The notes under the pieces are model-generated. The model was given only the letters and a program-made list of their open reading frames with translations. It was not told the origin of the DNA and ran no database searches. Shown here piece by piece: positions 43,649 to 51,774 of a stretch of DNA of 64,000 nucleotides (its first letter is position 1; each line of letters begins with the position of its first letter). A program made the translations under genes and the position numbers. This DNA comes from UWMA-0277 sp965183885 (lineage in GTDB: Bacteria; Bacteroidota; Bacteroidia; Flavobacteriales; BACL11): positions 992,001 to 1,056,000 of the forward strand of contig OZ238992.1 of assembly GCA_965183885.1 (NCBI GenBank), in the 5' to 3' direction.

Positions 43649-44314
43649 ATGGAACAAACAATTGATAATACAAATGCATGGGCAGGAGGTGATGTAAAGC
43701 CTTACAATGCAAGTTATGGAAAACTAATGATGTGGTTTTTCTTAATTACAGATGCTTTAACTTTTTCAGGGTTCTTAGCCTCTTATGGTTTTAGTCGTTT
43801 TAAATTTCAGGATGTATGGCCAGTAGCTGAGGACGTGTTTACACACTTCCCTGGATTACAAGGAGAGCACCCTTTATTATTTGTTGCATTGATGACATTT
43901 ATCCTTATTATGAGTTCTGTAACTATGGTTATGGCTGTAAATTATGGGCATAAAATGGATAAAGAAAAAGTTATTCTTTGGCTTTCATTAACTATTGTTG
44001 GTGGGATTATTTTCTTAGGATCACAAGCATGGGAATGGAGTCATTTCATACACGGATTAGATGGAGTTCCTGCAACTTTAATTAGTAACCCTTATGGTCA
44101 TCCATTATTTGCAGATTATTTCTTCTTTATTACAGGTTTCCATGGCTTCCATGTATTTAGTGGGGTGGTAATTCTTATCGTAATCTTAATTAATGTAATT
44201 AAAGGAACTTACGAAAAAAGAGGGCATTATGAGATGGTTGAAAAAGTAGGATTGTACTGGCACTTTGTTGATTTAGTGTGGGTATTTGTATTTACATTCT
44301 TCTACTTAGTATAA
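43649..44314 (+). CDS. Cytochrome c oxidase subunit III, second copy
   Basis: A 221-residue subunit III-family protein with about five helices (KLMMWFFLITDALTFSGFLA, then LLFVALMTFILIMSS, GGIIFLGSQAWEWSH, FFFITGFHGFHVFSG). The C-terminal GLYWHFVDLVWVFVFTFFYL matches the end of the first copy, so the two are homologous with different lengths. It follows that copy and precedes subunit IV by 19 bases. Confidence 0.92.
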   Translation: MEQTIDNTNAWAGGDVKPYNASYGKLMMWFFLITDALTFSGFLASYGFSRFKFQDVWPVAEDVFTHFPGLQGEHPLLFVALMTFILIMSSVTMVMAVNYGHKMDKEKVILWLSLTIVGGIIFLGSQAWEWSHFIHGLDGVPATLISNPYGHPLFADYFFFITGFHGFHVFSGVVILIVILINVIKGTYEKRGHYEMVEKVGLYWHFVDLVWVFVFTFFYLV

Positions 44315-44333
44315 ATTATAAAACGAAATTATT

Positions 44334-44654
44334 ATGGCACAAGAAACAACTAATAGCAACTGGTGGATTTGGAAAGTATTCTGGATTTTATTAGGGATTA
44401 CTGCAGTAGAAGTAGCTTTAGGTATGATTAAACCTGAATTTTTAATGGGTCAGTTTTTAGGTACTATGCTAATTAATCATGTATTTATTATTTTAACAAT
44501 AATAAAAGCAGCTTATATTGTAATGTCGTTTATGCACTTAGGGCATGAAAAGAAAAGCTTAAGATGGACTATTTTATTACCTGCACTTATACTTATTCCT
44601 TATTTACTATTTATAGTACTTGTTGAGGGGCAGTATACTTACATGATGATGTAA
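44334..44654 (+). CDS. Cytochrome c oxidase subunit IV family protein
   Basis: A 106-residue protein with three membrane helices (about 13-33, 43-65, 76-98). The central segment IIKAAYIVMSFMHLGHE is the hallmark of the bacterial subunit IV (COX4/CyoD-like) family, which helps assembly and stability of heme-copper oxidases. Fifth gene of the operon, 9 bases before the sco gene. Confidence 0.9.
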   Translation: MAQETTNSNWWIWKVFWILLGITAVEVALGMIKPEFLMGQFLGTMLINHVFIILTIIKAAYIVMSFMHLGHEKKSLRWTILLPALILIPYLLFIVLVEGQYTYMMM

Positions 44655-44663
44655 TACCGTCCT

Positions 44664-45419
44664 ATGGAGCAAAAAATTAAAAAATGGGCTATTCTATTTG
44701 TAATGTTAGTATTGCCTTACATGATGTACAATCTTATCTCAAAAGGAGAGAATAACTTTACTAAGCTTGCAGTAATAGGTACGGAAGATCATAAAATACC
44801 TAGTTTCTCATTTACCAATCAGGATAGTGTAACTATTACTAATGCTGATTATGATGGAAACATTTATATTGCTAATTTTATTTTTACTACTTGTCCTACT
44901 ATTTGTCCTACCATGACTTATAATATGAAGTATGTACAAGATAAATTAAGTATATATCCGAACATTAAATTTCTTTCACATACAGTAAATCCTGAGTATG
45001 ATACCCCTAAGCAGCTTAAGTATTATGCTAATGAGATGCGTGTTGATTTAAGTAACTGGAATTTTGTTACAGGTAAAAAATCAGAAATTTACGATATTGC
45101 TTCTTCTTATTTCGTAAATGCTAGTGAGGATAGTTTAGCTTCTGGAGGATTCTTACACTCTGAGTACTTAGTTATTGTGGATAAAGAAGGTAGAGTGCGC
45201 TCAGGTTATAGTAACTTTATTTGTAGTGCTTGTGGAGATTCTTCTAAGAAATCAAAAATAGCTTGCTCAGCATGTGGAGAGGAATATGCATATGAAGGTA
45301 ATCCTGTAGGAAGTTATGATGGGACTAAAGATTTTGTAATTAAGGATATGATAAAAGACGTTAAGACCTTAATAGCAGAATATCATAAAGACGCAAAAGC
45401 AGAAAGAAATGAAAAATAA
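44664..45419 (+). CDS. SCO1/SenC family copper chaperone with a Cys4 insertion
   Basis: A 251-residue protein with an N-terminal membrane anchor (about 8-26) and a thioredoxin-like domain outside the membrane. The copper ligands are C77-x3-C81 (TTCPTICP) and H165 (GFLHSEYL), so it should metallate or reduce CuA of subunit II. Unusually, between the strand after H165 and the final helix (VGSYDGT) there is an insertion with C187-x2-C190-x10-C201-x2-C204, each pair reading CSACG, which looks like a zinc ribbon or an additional metal/redox site. The stop overlaps the next gene by 11 bases. Confidence 0.92.
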   Translation: MEQKIKKWAILFVMLVLPYMMYNLISKGENNFTKLAVIGTEDHKIPSFSFTNQDSVTITNADYDGNIYIANFIFTTCPTICPTMTYNMKYVQDKLSIYPNIKFLSHTVNPEYDTPKQLKYYANEMRVDLSNWNFVTGKKSEIYDIASSYFVNASEDSLASGGFLHSEYLVIVDKEGRVRSGYSNFICSACGDSSKKSKIACSACGEEYAYEGNPVGSYDGTKDFVIKDMIKDVKTLIAEYHKDAKAERNEK

Positions 45420-45639
45420 ATACACTTTACTTAGCCTATTATTAGCGTTTGCTACTTTTAAAGCAGATGCACAATGTGCAATGTGTAAAGCTGCTGTAGA
45501 GGCTAACCTTGAGGCTGGAGGTGATGAAGGAGCTGGACTTAATGATGGTATCCTTTACCTTATGGCAATGCCTTATTTAGCAGTGCTTGTATTTGGAGTT
45601 TTCTATTACTTACAGCAAAAAAAGAAAAAAACTGCTTAG
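45409..45639 (+). CDS. Small exported membrane protein with CxxC motif, end of cox operon
   Basis: A 76-residue protein. Residues 1-21 are a signal peptide (cut near ADA), and the mature N-terminus begins QCAMCKAAVEAN with C23-x2-C26. One membrane helix (about 50-68) and a short Lys-rich cytosolic tail follow. It overlaps the sco gene by 11 bases, so its translation is coupled to the copper chaperone. Similar small proteins occur at this place in Bacteroidota oxidase operons. A copper-binding or assembly role is an inference. Confidence 0.8.
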   Translation: MKNKYTLLSLLLAFATFKADAQCAMCKAAVEANLEAGGDEGAGLNDGILYLMAMPYLAVLVFGVFYYLQQKKKKTA

Positions 45640-45659
45640 TATTTTAAATTTAAGAGGGT

Positions 45660-48110
45660 TTAAAACTCAAAAATAAATCCGATAGTAGGGGTTATTAAAG
45701 TGCTATTATTCTGTAATATTAATGGAATTGCATTTGAACCATCAGCCTTTAAAGCCTGACCATCTGTAGTAGCAAATCCAGAATTATCTTCATTTCTTTT
45801 GAAAGTATAATAAGGAGTAGCTTCTTGTTTAAAGCCAAATAAATTTTGGATATCAAGAAAAAAATCAAAACTTACTTTTTTTAGATTTACTCTCCTGTCA
45901 ACTCTTAAGTCAAGCTGATTAAATGCATTAAGTCTCTTACTATTTATATTTACATAATCTATAACTCCATTACCTGTTGTAGCATAAGTTTGTCTAGAAG
46001 CTTCCATGTCATATGGTGTATAAGGTACTCCTCCTGAAAATCTATATTTTAGGCCTAACTTCCATCCTGAACCTAAATTACAACCAAAGGATGAAGATAA
46101 TAAATGTTTATTATCCCATGCAGATGAAATTAGTTTGCCATTCTCTCCTGAGAATAAACTTCTAATATACGTATAACTCATTGTATAATAAAAATACTTA
46201 ATTAACTTTTGCTGTAGAAATATCTCAAAGCCATAAGTCTCTCCATCTCCATTGCTAATCACAGCCTCATTTCCTACAACTCCAAATTCTTGTCCTTGGT
46301 TGGCCAAAGAAATTCCATTATTAATTGAAACAAGATAATTATTGTAATCTTTATAAAAAGCTTCTAGGGTAATTCTTTTTCCTTCGTTTGGTAGAAATTG
46401 CATTCCTAATACATAGTGATTGGACTGTATATAGTCTAAGGGTTTATTTACTAAGTTACCAGTCATATCACGATAACCAAGTGTAGTGTATGTAGGGATT
46501 TTATAATAACTACCTATAGACCCTGTCAAATCAATTCTGTTGGACAGATGATATGCTAAAGAAAGTCTCGGAGAAATTGTTTTAAGAGGTTTATTTCCAT
46601 TATTAGTAAAGGAGTTCATATCAGTACGAACTCCTGTAGAAATAAGTAATTTATTTGAAAATACTCTCTTTGATAATTGGGTAAAAAACCCATATTTTAC
46701 AAAATTAATTTGGCTAAATGATTGTGCTGTAATTTCTGGAATAATTATTATTCCTAGGGTGTCATATTGTGCTGGGATTAAGTTAACTAGTGAAGCGTTA
46801 TAATTAACAAATTGAAGAACACCTCCAAAAGAATACTTCCACCCCTTCTCATACTTATTAAAGTCAAATCTCAGTTTATTTTCTTCTTCCTGAGAAGTTA
46901 GTCCAAAAATTCTGAAATCTTCATTTTGATTTTGTGCATCCTCAAATTGATCAATCTGGTTCTCAAACATATTTCTACTTATAGAAATATTTAAAACTCC
47001 GTTTTTTATTCTTTTTTTAAATGCTGTTCCTACTGTATAATTCCATTGTGTAATATAAGGTAATGATCGTCTTAGGAATTCATTTTCTGGGCTATCTTTT
47101 TTTGTTGAAGCAAAGCTAAATCGGTCATAAGCTCCAAGGCCTAAAAATGTTATTGTTGTTTTATTATTTGGTCTTAGAGTTGATTTAAACTGAAAATCTG
47201 AGAAGTTAGGTCGTATAGGGAGGTCAATTACTTTAAATAAAAAATCTAAATAGGATATTCTGGAAGAAGCAAGAAAATCATTTTTTTTACCTATTGGACC
47301 TTCAAGGGTTAGCATGCTTTCAGTTAAGCTTGCTCTAATATTTCCTGAAAGTTTTTCTCGATTTCCTTGTCTTTGTTTAATAACAAAAGTAGCTGCTAAT
47401 ACATTATCATACTTTGCATCAAATGCTGATGAAGTTAATTTTACATCATCTATAAAAGCCACATTTAATATCCCTTGTGCGCCACCTGAGGATCCTTGTG
47501 TTTGAAAGTGATTTAATACAGGAATCTCAATGCCATCTAGATAATAGACATTTTCATTAGGAGCTCCTCCTCGAATAATAATATCATTGCGTTTAGCACC
47601 TCCAGAAGAACCTCCAACTCCAGGTAGTATCTGTACTACTTTTGAAACATCAAAGTTTCCTCCAGGGTTTGATTTAATTTCTATAGCAGTTAATTTCTGA
47701 ACAGATAATGGAGTAATCATATCTGTTGTTATAGCAACTTTATTGCTATTGAAGTTAACTTCTACAGCTTCTAGTTGTAATAGAGCTGTAGAGAGTTGAA
47801 AGTTAATAACTGCTATATTTCCAGAGGTAACAGGGATATTAAATTTTTTAGACACATTATAACCTATATAAGATGCTGATATAGTATATGTGCCAACAGG
47901 TAGTTCTAAGCGAAAATTTCCAGAGATATCTGTGGTTGTTCCTGATTTTGTTTCTTTTACATAAATGGTAGTAAATGCTAGAGGCTCTTCTGTGTTTAGA
48001 TTAATTACTGACCCTTGAACTATACCAATATTTTGACTAAAAGAGATTACTGGAAATAATAATATTAGCAGTAATCCAATTGTTTTTAATTTAGTCATTT
48101 TTGTAATCAT
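45660..48110 (-). CDS. TonB-dependent receptor with carboxypeptidase-regulatory-like domain
   Basis: An 816-residue outer-membrane receptor with an N-terminal signal (about 1-29), a regulatory-like beta-sandwich (about 30-115), a plug domain (about 125-240, with YYLDGIEIPVLNHF) and a barrel ending in GFIFEF. There is no SusD-like partner, and the transporter may be for a siderophore, peptide or other ligand. The ATG at 48110 is 5 bases after a -7 element. An in-frame ATG at 48098 is an alternative start. It converges with the cox operon with 20 bases between stops. Confidence 0.88.
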   Translation of the reverse strand: MITKMTKLKTIGLLLILLFPVISFSQNIGIVQGSVINLNTEEPLAFTTIYVKETKSGTTTDISGNFRLELPVGTYTISASYIGYNVSKKFNIPVTSGNIAVINFQLSTALLQLEAVEVNFNSNKVAITTDMITPLSVQKLTAIEIKSNPGGNFDVSKVVQILPGVGGSSGGAKRNDIIIRGGAPNENVYYLDGIEIPVLNHFQTQGSSGGAQGILNVAFIDDVKLTSSAFDAKYDNVLAATFVIKQRQGNREKLSGNIRASLTESMLTLEGPIGKKNDFLASSRISYLDFLFKVIDLPIRPNFSDFQFKSTLRPNNKTTITFLGLGAYDRFSFASTKKDSPENEFLRRSLPYITQWNYTVGTAFKKRIKNGVLNISISRNMFENQIDQFEDAQNQNEDFRIFGLTSQEEENKLRFDFNKYEKGWKYSFGGVLQFVNYNASLVNLIPAQYDTLGIIIIPEITAQSFSQINFVKYGFFTQLSKRVFSNKLLISTGVRTDMNSFTNNGNKPLKTISPRLSLAYHLSNRIDLTGSIGSYYKIPTYTTLGYRDMTGNLVNKPLDYIQSNHYVLGMQFLPNEGKRITLEAFYKDYNNYLVSINNGISLANQGQEFGVVGNEAVISNGDGETYGFEIFLQQKLIKYFYYTMSYTYIRSLFSGENGKLISSAWDNKHLLSSSFGCNLGSGWKLGLKYRFSGGVPYTPYDMEASRQTYATTGNGVIDYVNINSKRLNAFNQLDLRVDRRVNLKKVSFDFFLDIQNLFGFKQEATPYYTFKRNEDNSGFATTDGQALKADGSNAIPLILQNNSTLITPTIGFIFEF

Positions 48111-48115
48111 TGCTA

Positions 48116-48123
48116 CAAATATA
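48116..48123 (-). promoter_or_regulatory. -7 promoter element of the TonB receptor gene
   Basis: The minus strand reads TATATTTG, an exact consensus match, 5 bases before the ATG at 48110. This gives a leaderless transcript, or a short leader if translation starts at 48098. Confidence 0.5.
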
Positions 48124-48249
48124 CAACTAAAAATAAGTTAATATTTTTTCATAAAGTTATTAATAGCTCTCTACAAATACTATTTTAGACTGAAACCCTA
48201 ATTTTGAAACTAGAGATAGGTATCCTTAAAAAGGAAATAATCTTAATAC

Positions 48250-49995
48250 TTAACTTCTTAAAGCAATATTTAGTTCTTGCAATTGTGCTTCATCAATATC
48301 TGATGGGGAATCAATCATAATATCTCTCCCTGAGTTATTTTTAGGGAATGCAATAAAATCACGAATACTTTCTTGTCCGCCTATTATAGCACATAGCCTA
48401 TCAAAACCAAAGGCAACACCACCATGTGGAGGGGCTCCGTATTCAAAAGCTTCCATCAAAAAGCCAAATTGTTCTTTTGCTTCTTCCTCAGTAAAGCCTA
48501 AATGTTTAAACATCAATTGTTGCAGTTCTTTATCATGTATTCTAATACTTCCACCACCTATCTCATTACCATTCATCACTAAATCGTAAGCATTGGCACG
48601 CACTGCTGCTGGGTCTGTATCTAGTTTTGCAATATCTTCTGGTTTTGGTGAAGTAAAAGGGTGGTGCATAGCATGGTACCTTTCAGTATCTTCATCCCAT
48701 TCCAGTAATGGAAAGTCAAGTACCCAGAGTGGTGCAAATATTTCAGGATTTCTTAATCCTAATTCTTCTGCTATATGTAAACGTAAAGTTCCTAAAGCTT
48801 TTCTTGTTTTATCAACTTCACCTGACATTATAAGTAATAAATCTCCTTGCTCACATCCTGCTTTTTCAGCCCAAGCTTTTCTTGCATCTTCATCAAAGAA
48901 TTTATCTACTGTCGATTTGCTTGTTCCGTCCTCATTGTACTTACAATAGATAAGTCCTGTTGCACCAACCTGTGGTGTTTTTACAAAAGCAACTAATTTA
49001 TCCAATTGCTTACGCGTATAGTTAGCACAGCCTTTTGCATTAATTGCAAGTACCGTTTCTGAATTGTCAAATACTCCAAAGCCCTTTCCTTGGCATACCT
49101 TATTCATTTCTGTAAATGCCATATCAAACCTTATATCTGGCTTGTCCGATCCATATAAACGCATAGCATCATCATAAGTCATCCTTGGGAATTCCTCTAG
49201 CTCAACTCCTTTTACATCTTTTAATAAATGACGTGTTAAGCCTTCAAAAGTATTAAGGATGTCTTCTTGCTCTATAAAAGACATTTCACAGTCAATTTGA
49301 GTAAATTCAGGCTGTCTGTCAGCTCTTAAATCTTCATCTCTAAAGCATTTTACAATCTGATAATATTTATCAATACCACCTACCATAAGTAATTGCTTAA
49401 AAGTTTGTGGAGATTGTGGTAAAGCATAAAACTGCTTTTCATTCATACGAGATGGAACAACAAAATCTCTTGCTCCCTCAGGAGTTGATTTTATTAAGTA
49501 AGGCGTTTCTACCTCAATAAACCCTTGAGCATCTAAATAATTTCTAGTAGATTTTGATACTTGATGTCTTAACATCAAGTTCTCTTTTACAGGATTTCTT
49601 CTGATGTCTAAGTAACGATATTTCATTCTTATTTCATCACCACCATCAGTTTCGTTTTCTATAGTAAAAGGAGGTGTTTTTGCTGAATTTAAAATAGTAA
49701 GTTTAGTAATTTCTATCTCAATTTCTCCAGTAGGAATGTTCTTGTTTTTACTTTCTCTTTCAACAACTTTTCCTGTTACCTGAATCACAAATTCACGACC
49801 TAATTTTCGGGCATCAGTACACAAATTGGCATTAGTGTCCATATTAAAAGCTAGTTGTGTAATTCCGTATCTATCACGTAAATCCACAAAAGTCATTCCT
49901 CCTAAATCTCTAGTTTTTTGTACCCAACCACTTAAGGTTACCTCAGTATTAACATTAGTAATGTTTAATGTACCGCAATTATGTGTTCTTAACAT
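48250..49995 (-). CDS. aspS: Aspartyl-tRNA synthetase
   Basis: A 581-residue class II synthetase. It has an N-terminal OB-fold anticodon domain (about 1-105), motif 2 with FRDEDLRADRQPEFTQID, the bacterial GAD insertion (about 275-415) and motif 3 GGVAFGFDRLC near the end. Discrimination between tRNA-Asp only and both tRNA-Asp and tRNA-Asn cannot be made by eye. The ATG at 49995 is chosen; an in-frame TTG at 50016 lies inside the -7 element at 50014-50021. Confidence 0.96.
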   Translation of the reverse strand: MLRTHNCGTLNITNVNTEVTLSGWVQKTRDLGGMTFVDLRDRYGITQLAFNMDTNANLCTDARKLGREFVIQVTGKVVERESKNKNIPTGEIEIEITKLTILNSAKTPPFTIENETDGGDEIRMKYRYLDIRRNPVKENLMLRHQVSKSTRNYLDAQGFIEVETPYLIKSTPEGARDFVVPSRMNEKQFYALPQSPQTFKQLLMVGGIDKYYQIVKCFRDEDLRADRQPEFTQIDCEMSFIEQEDILNTFEGLTRHLLKDVKGVELEEFPRMTYDDAMRLYGSDKPDIRFDMAFTEMNKVCQGKGFGVFDNSETVLAINAKGCANYTRKQLDKLVAFVKTPQVGATGLIYCKYNEDGTSKSTVDKFFDEDARKAWAEKAGCEQGDLLLIMSGEVDKTRKALGTLRLHIAEELGLRNPEIFAPLWVLDFPLLEWDEDTERYHAMHHPFTSPKPEDIAKLDTDPAAVRANAYDLVMNGNEIGGGSIRIHDKELQQLMFKHLGFTEEEAKEQFGFLMEAFEYGAPPHGGVAFGFDRLCAIIGGQESIRDFIAFPKNNSGRDIMIDSPSDIDEAQLQELNIALRS

Positions 49996-50013
49996 CTTAA
50001 AATTATTAGGGTG

Positions 50014-50021
50014 CAAAATTA
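50014..50021 (-). promoter_or_regulatory. -7 promoter element of aspS
   Basis: The minus strand reads TAATTTTG, an exact match, 18 bases before the aspS ATG. It is back to back with the tadA element at 50036-50043, only 14 bases apart. Confidence 0.6.
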
Positions 50022-50035
50022 CAAAACTAAAGTGT

Positions 50036-50043
50036 TAAATTTG
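50036..50043 (+). promoter_or_regulatory. -7 promoter element of tadA, leaderless-type
   Basis: TAAATTTG followed by CACT and the ATG at 50048. The element-to-ATG spacer is identical to that at 5133-5145. Confidence 0.6.
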
Positions 50044-50047
50044 CACT

Positions 50048-50497
50048 ATGGAAATAAATCCTTTTGACGATACTTATTTTATGAAAGAGGCCTTAAAAGA
50101 AGCCTCAAAAGCATATGATAAAGATGAAGTACCAGTAGGGGCGGTAATTGTTTGTGATAATCAGATTATTGCCAGAGCCCATAATTATACTGAAGCTTTG
50201 AATGATGTAACTGCTCATGCTGAGATGCAAGCTTTTACTGCTGCTGCTGATTATTTGGGAGGTAAGTATTTAAATGAATGCACCTTATATGTAACATTGG
50301 AGCCTTGTGTGATGTGTGCTGGGGCAGCTTATTGGACACAGCTAAAAGAGGTAGTATATGGTGCTAGTGATGAGAAAAGAGGCTTTAAACAAATTGCTCA
50401 AAATTTATTACACCCTAAGACTAAAATAAAGTCGGGACTAATGCAAGAAGATTGTGCTAAATTATTATTAGACTTTTTTAAAAGTAAACGACAATAA
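50048..50497 (+). CDS. tadA: tRNA adenosine deaminase-like nucleoside deaminase
   Basis: A 149-residue zinc deaminase. The zinc site is H57 with catalytic E59 (AHAEM) and C87-x2-C90 (EPCVMC). The pattern fits TadA, which converts A34 of tRNA-Arg to inosine; a guanine or other base deaminase of the same superfamily cannot be fully excluded. It is divergent from aspS across a very compact promoter region and monocistronic. Confidence 0.9.
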   Translation: MEINPFDDTYFMKEALKEASKAYDKDEVPVGAVIVCDNQIIARAHNYTEALNDVTAHAEMQAFTAAADYLGGKYLNECTLYVTLEPCVMCAGAAYWTQLKEVVYGASDEKRGFKQIAQNLLHPKTKIKSGLMQEDCAKLLLDFFKSKRQ

Positions 50498-50500
50498 CAT

Positions 50501-50508
50501 TACTTTTG
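50501..50508 (+). promoter_or_regulatory. -7 promoter element of the bacilliredoxin gene
   Basis: TACTTTTG, an exact match, lying 3 bases past the tadA stop codon and 26 bases before the ATG at 50535. Confidence 0.55.
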
Positions 50509-50534
50509 TCCTAAATATTTAGAATACTTATATT

Positions 50535-50951
50535 ATGAATTATCCAGAAGAAATGTGTGCGCCAATGCGTGAAGATTTAACTTCAGTTGGCTTTGTAGAA
50601 TTAAGAACTCCTGATGCAGTAGCTGATTTGTTAGATAAAAAAGAAGGAACTGTTTTAGTAATGGTGAACTCAGTATGTGGTTGTGCAGCAGGTAATGCTC
50701 GTCCGGCAGTAAAAATGACTACTCAATTTGAAAATAAGGTAGATACTTTTGCAACAGTATTTGCAGGGCAAGATATAGGGGCAACAGCTAAAGCTAGAGA
50801 GTATATGGCTCCATTTCCTCCATCATCACCATCAATTGCAGTATTTAAAGATGGGAAGCTAGTACATTGTATTGAGCGTCATCATATTGAGGGTCGTTCA
50901 GCAGAAATGATTGCTGAAAATCTTAAAGATTGCTTTGATCAAATTTGTTAA
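50535..50951 (+). CDS. Bacilliredoxin (BrxA/BrxB, YphP/YqiW family)
   Basis: A 138-residue thioredoxin-fold protein with the unusual CGC active site (C48-G49-C50 in NSVCGCAAG) that defines bacilliredoxins, which remove bacillithiol from oxidised proteins. The segments FAGQDIGATAKAREYM and PFPPSSPSIAVFKDGKLV also match the family. It implies that the organism makes bacillithiol or a related thiol, as many Bacteroidota do. Its stop overlaps the 3' end of the convergent FNR-like gene by 4 bases. Confidence 0.93.
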   Translation: MNYPEEMCAPMREDLTSVGFVELRTPDAVADLLDKKEGTVLVMVNSVCGCAAGNARPAVKMTTQFENKVDTFATVFAGQDIGATAKAREYMAPFPPSSPSIAVFKDGKLVHCIERHHIEGRSAEMIAENLKDCFDQIC

Positions 50952-51667
50952 TCCTCTTGCTGGATAGCTAAAAGACCAGCTTTATTAACAATCCAAATTT
51001 TTCTTCTTTCAGTAGTAATAACGCCTTCTTTTATAAAGGAAGCTAGGGTGCGTATGGCATTTGCTGTTGTCATATTTGAGAAGTTAGCAAGCTCTTTTCT
51101 TTTAAGTTGAATATTGATTAGCTGTTTGTCTATTTTGTCATAGCCGTATATATCTGCTATTTCTAGCAAAGCATTTGCTAAGCGCGAACGCATTTGTTTG
51201 TGCGTTAGTTGGATAATTCGTTTTTGGCTAAGACGTAGGCTATTGGATAGGTTCTTAATTACCTTCATTGATAGGTCTTTATTCTGACCCATTACAGAGA
51301 AGAAATCATCTTTATTAATTGAGCATATTGCTACATCATCTATAGCAACAGCTGAAGTGCTGTATTCTTTTTCGCTCATTAGCTCATGAAACCCTAAGAA
51401 ATCAACATTTTTCTTAAGTCCTACAATTTGTGAGTTTCCATCTTCATCTTCAGCACATATTTTTACAGCACCACTATTTAAACAGTGGAGTTGGTTTGCT
51501 TCTTCACCCGCATTAAAAATGCTGTTTCCTTTTTTATATATCTTCTTTTTTCTTCTAGTATTTAGTAGTTTAAGCTCTGAGTCTGAAAGTGTGCTAAGTA
51601 AAGAAAATCTCTTTTTTAAACAGCTTATACAATCTCCTTGTTCTACTTTGCAATTTTGGGTTTTCAT
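50948..51667 (-). CDS. FNR-like Crp/Fnr family transcriptional regulator
   Basis: A 239-residue regulator with an effector barrel, dimer helix and a C-terminal helix-turn-helix (RKELANFSNMTTANAIRTL). The N-terminus has C6, C13 and C16, and C115 in VAICSI takes the place of C122 of E. coli FNR. These four candidate [4Fe-4S] ligands make it the best oxygen sensor candidate here. Its promoter contains an FNR-like box, so it may regulate itself. It is divergent from heme O synthase, a gene needed for the terminal oxidase. Confidence 0.87.
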   Translation of the reverse strand: MKTQNCKVEQGDCISCLKKRFSLLSTLSDSELKLLNTRRKKKIYKKGNSIFNAGEEANQLHCLNSGAVKICAEDEDGNSQIVGLKKNVDFLGFHELMSEKEYSTSAVAIDDVAICSINKDDFFSVMGQNKDLSMKVIKNLSNSLRLSQKRIIQLTHKQMRSRLANALLEIADIYGYDKIDKQLINIQLKRKELANFSNMTTANAIRTLASFIKEGVITTERRKIWIVNKAGLLAIQQED

Positions 51668-51688
51668 TAGCTTTATGTTTTATAGCAA

Positions 51689-51731
51689 CAAAAATAATAG
51701 CCTTTAGTGTATTAAAGTATGATATACATCA
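51689..51731 (-). promoter_or_regulatory. FNR-like box and -7 element of the FNR-like gene
   Basis: TGATATACATCA (51720-51731) fits TGAT-N4-ATCA. The minus-strand -7 TATTTTTG runs from 51696 to 51689, 23 bases away, the same spacing as at 13980-14022. The box also lies 20 bases before the -7 element of the divergent ctaB gene. Confidence 0.55.
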
Positions 51732-51751
51732 TTCTAAAAGCTAACAATTGT

Positions 51752-51759
51752 CTATTTTC
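51752..51759 (+). promoter_or_regulatory. -7-like element of ctaB
   Basis: TATTTTCG (one mismatch to TAnnTTTG), 15 bases before the TTG codon at 51775. It lies 20 bases downstream of the FNR-like box. Confidence 0.45.
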
Positions 51760-51774
51760 GCGCCAAATTATAAT

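Noticed and set aside
48593..48949. A 118-codon plus-strand frame opposite aspS
   Set aside because: Antisense to the conserved GAD and catalytic domains of aspS; the translation resembles no protein and has no start context.
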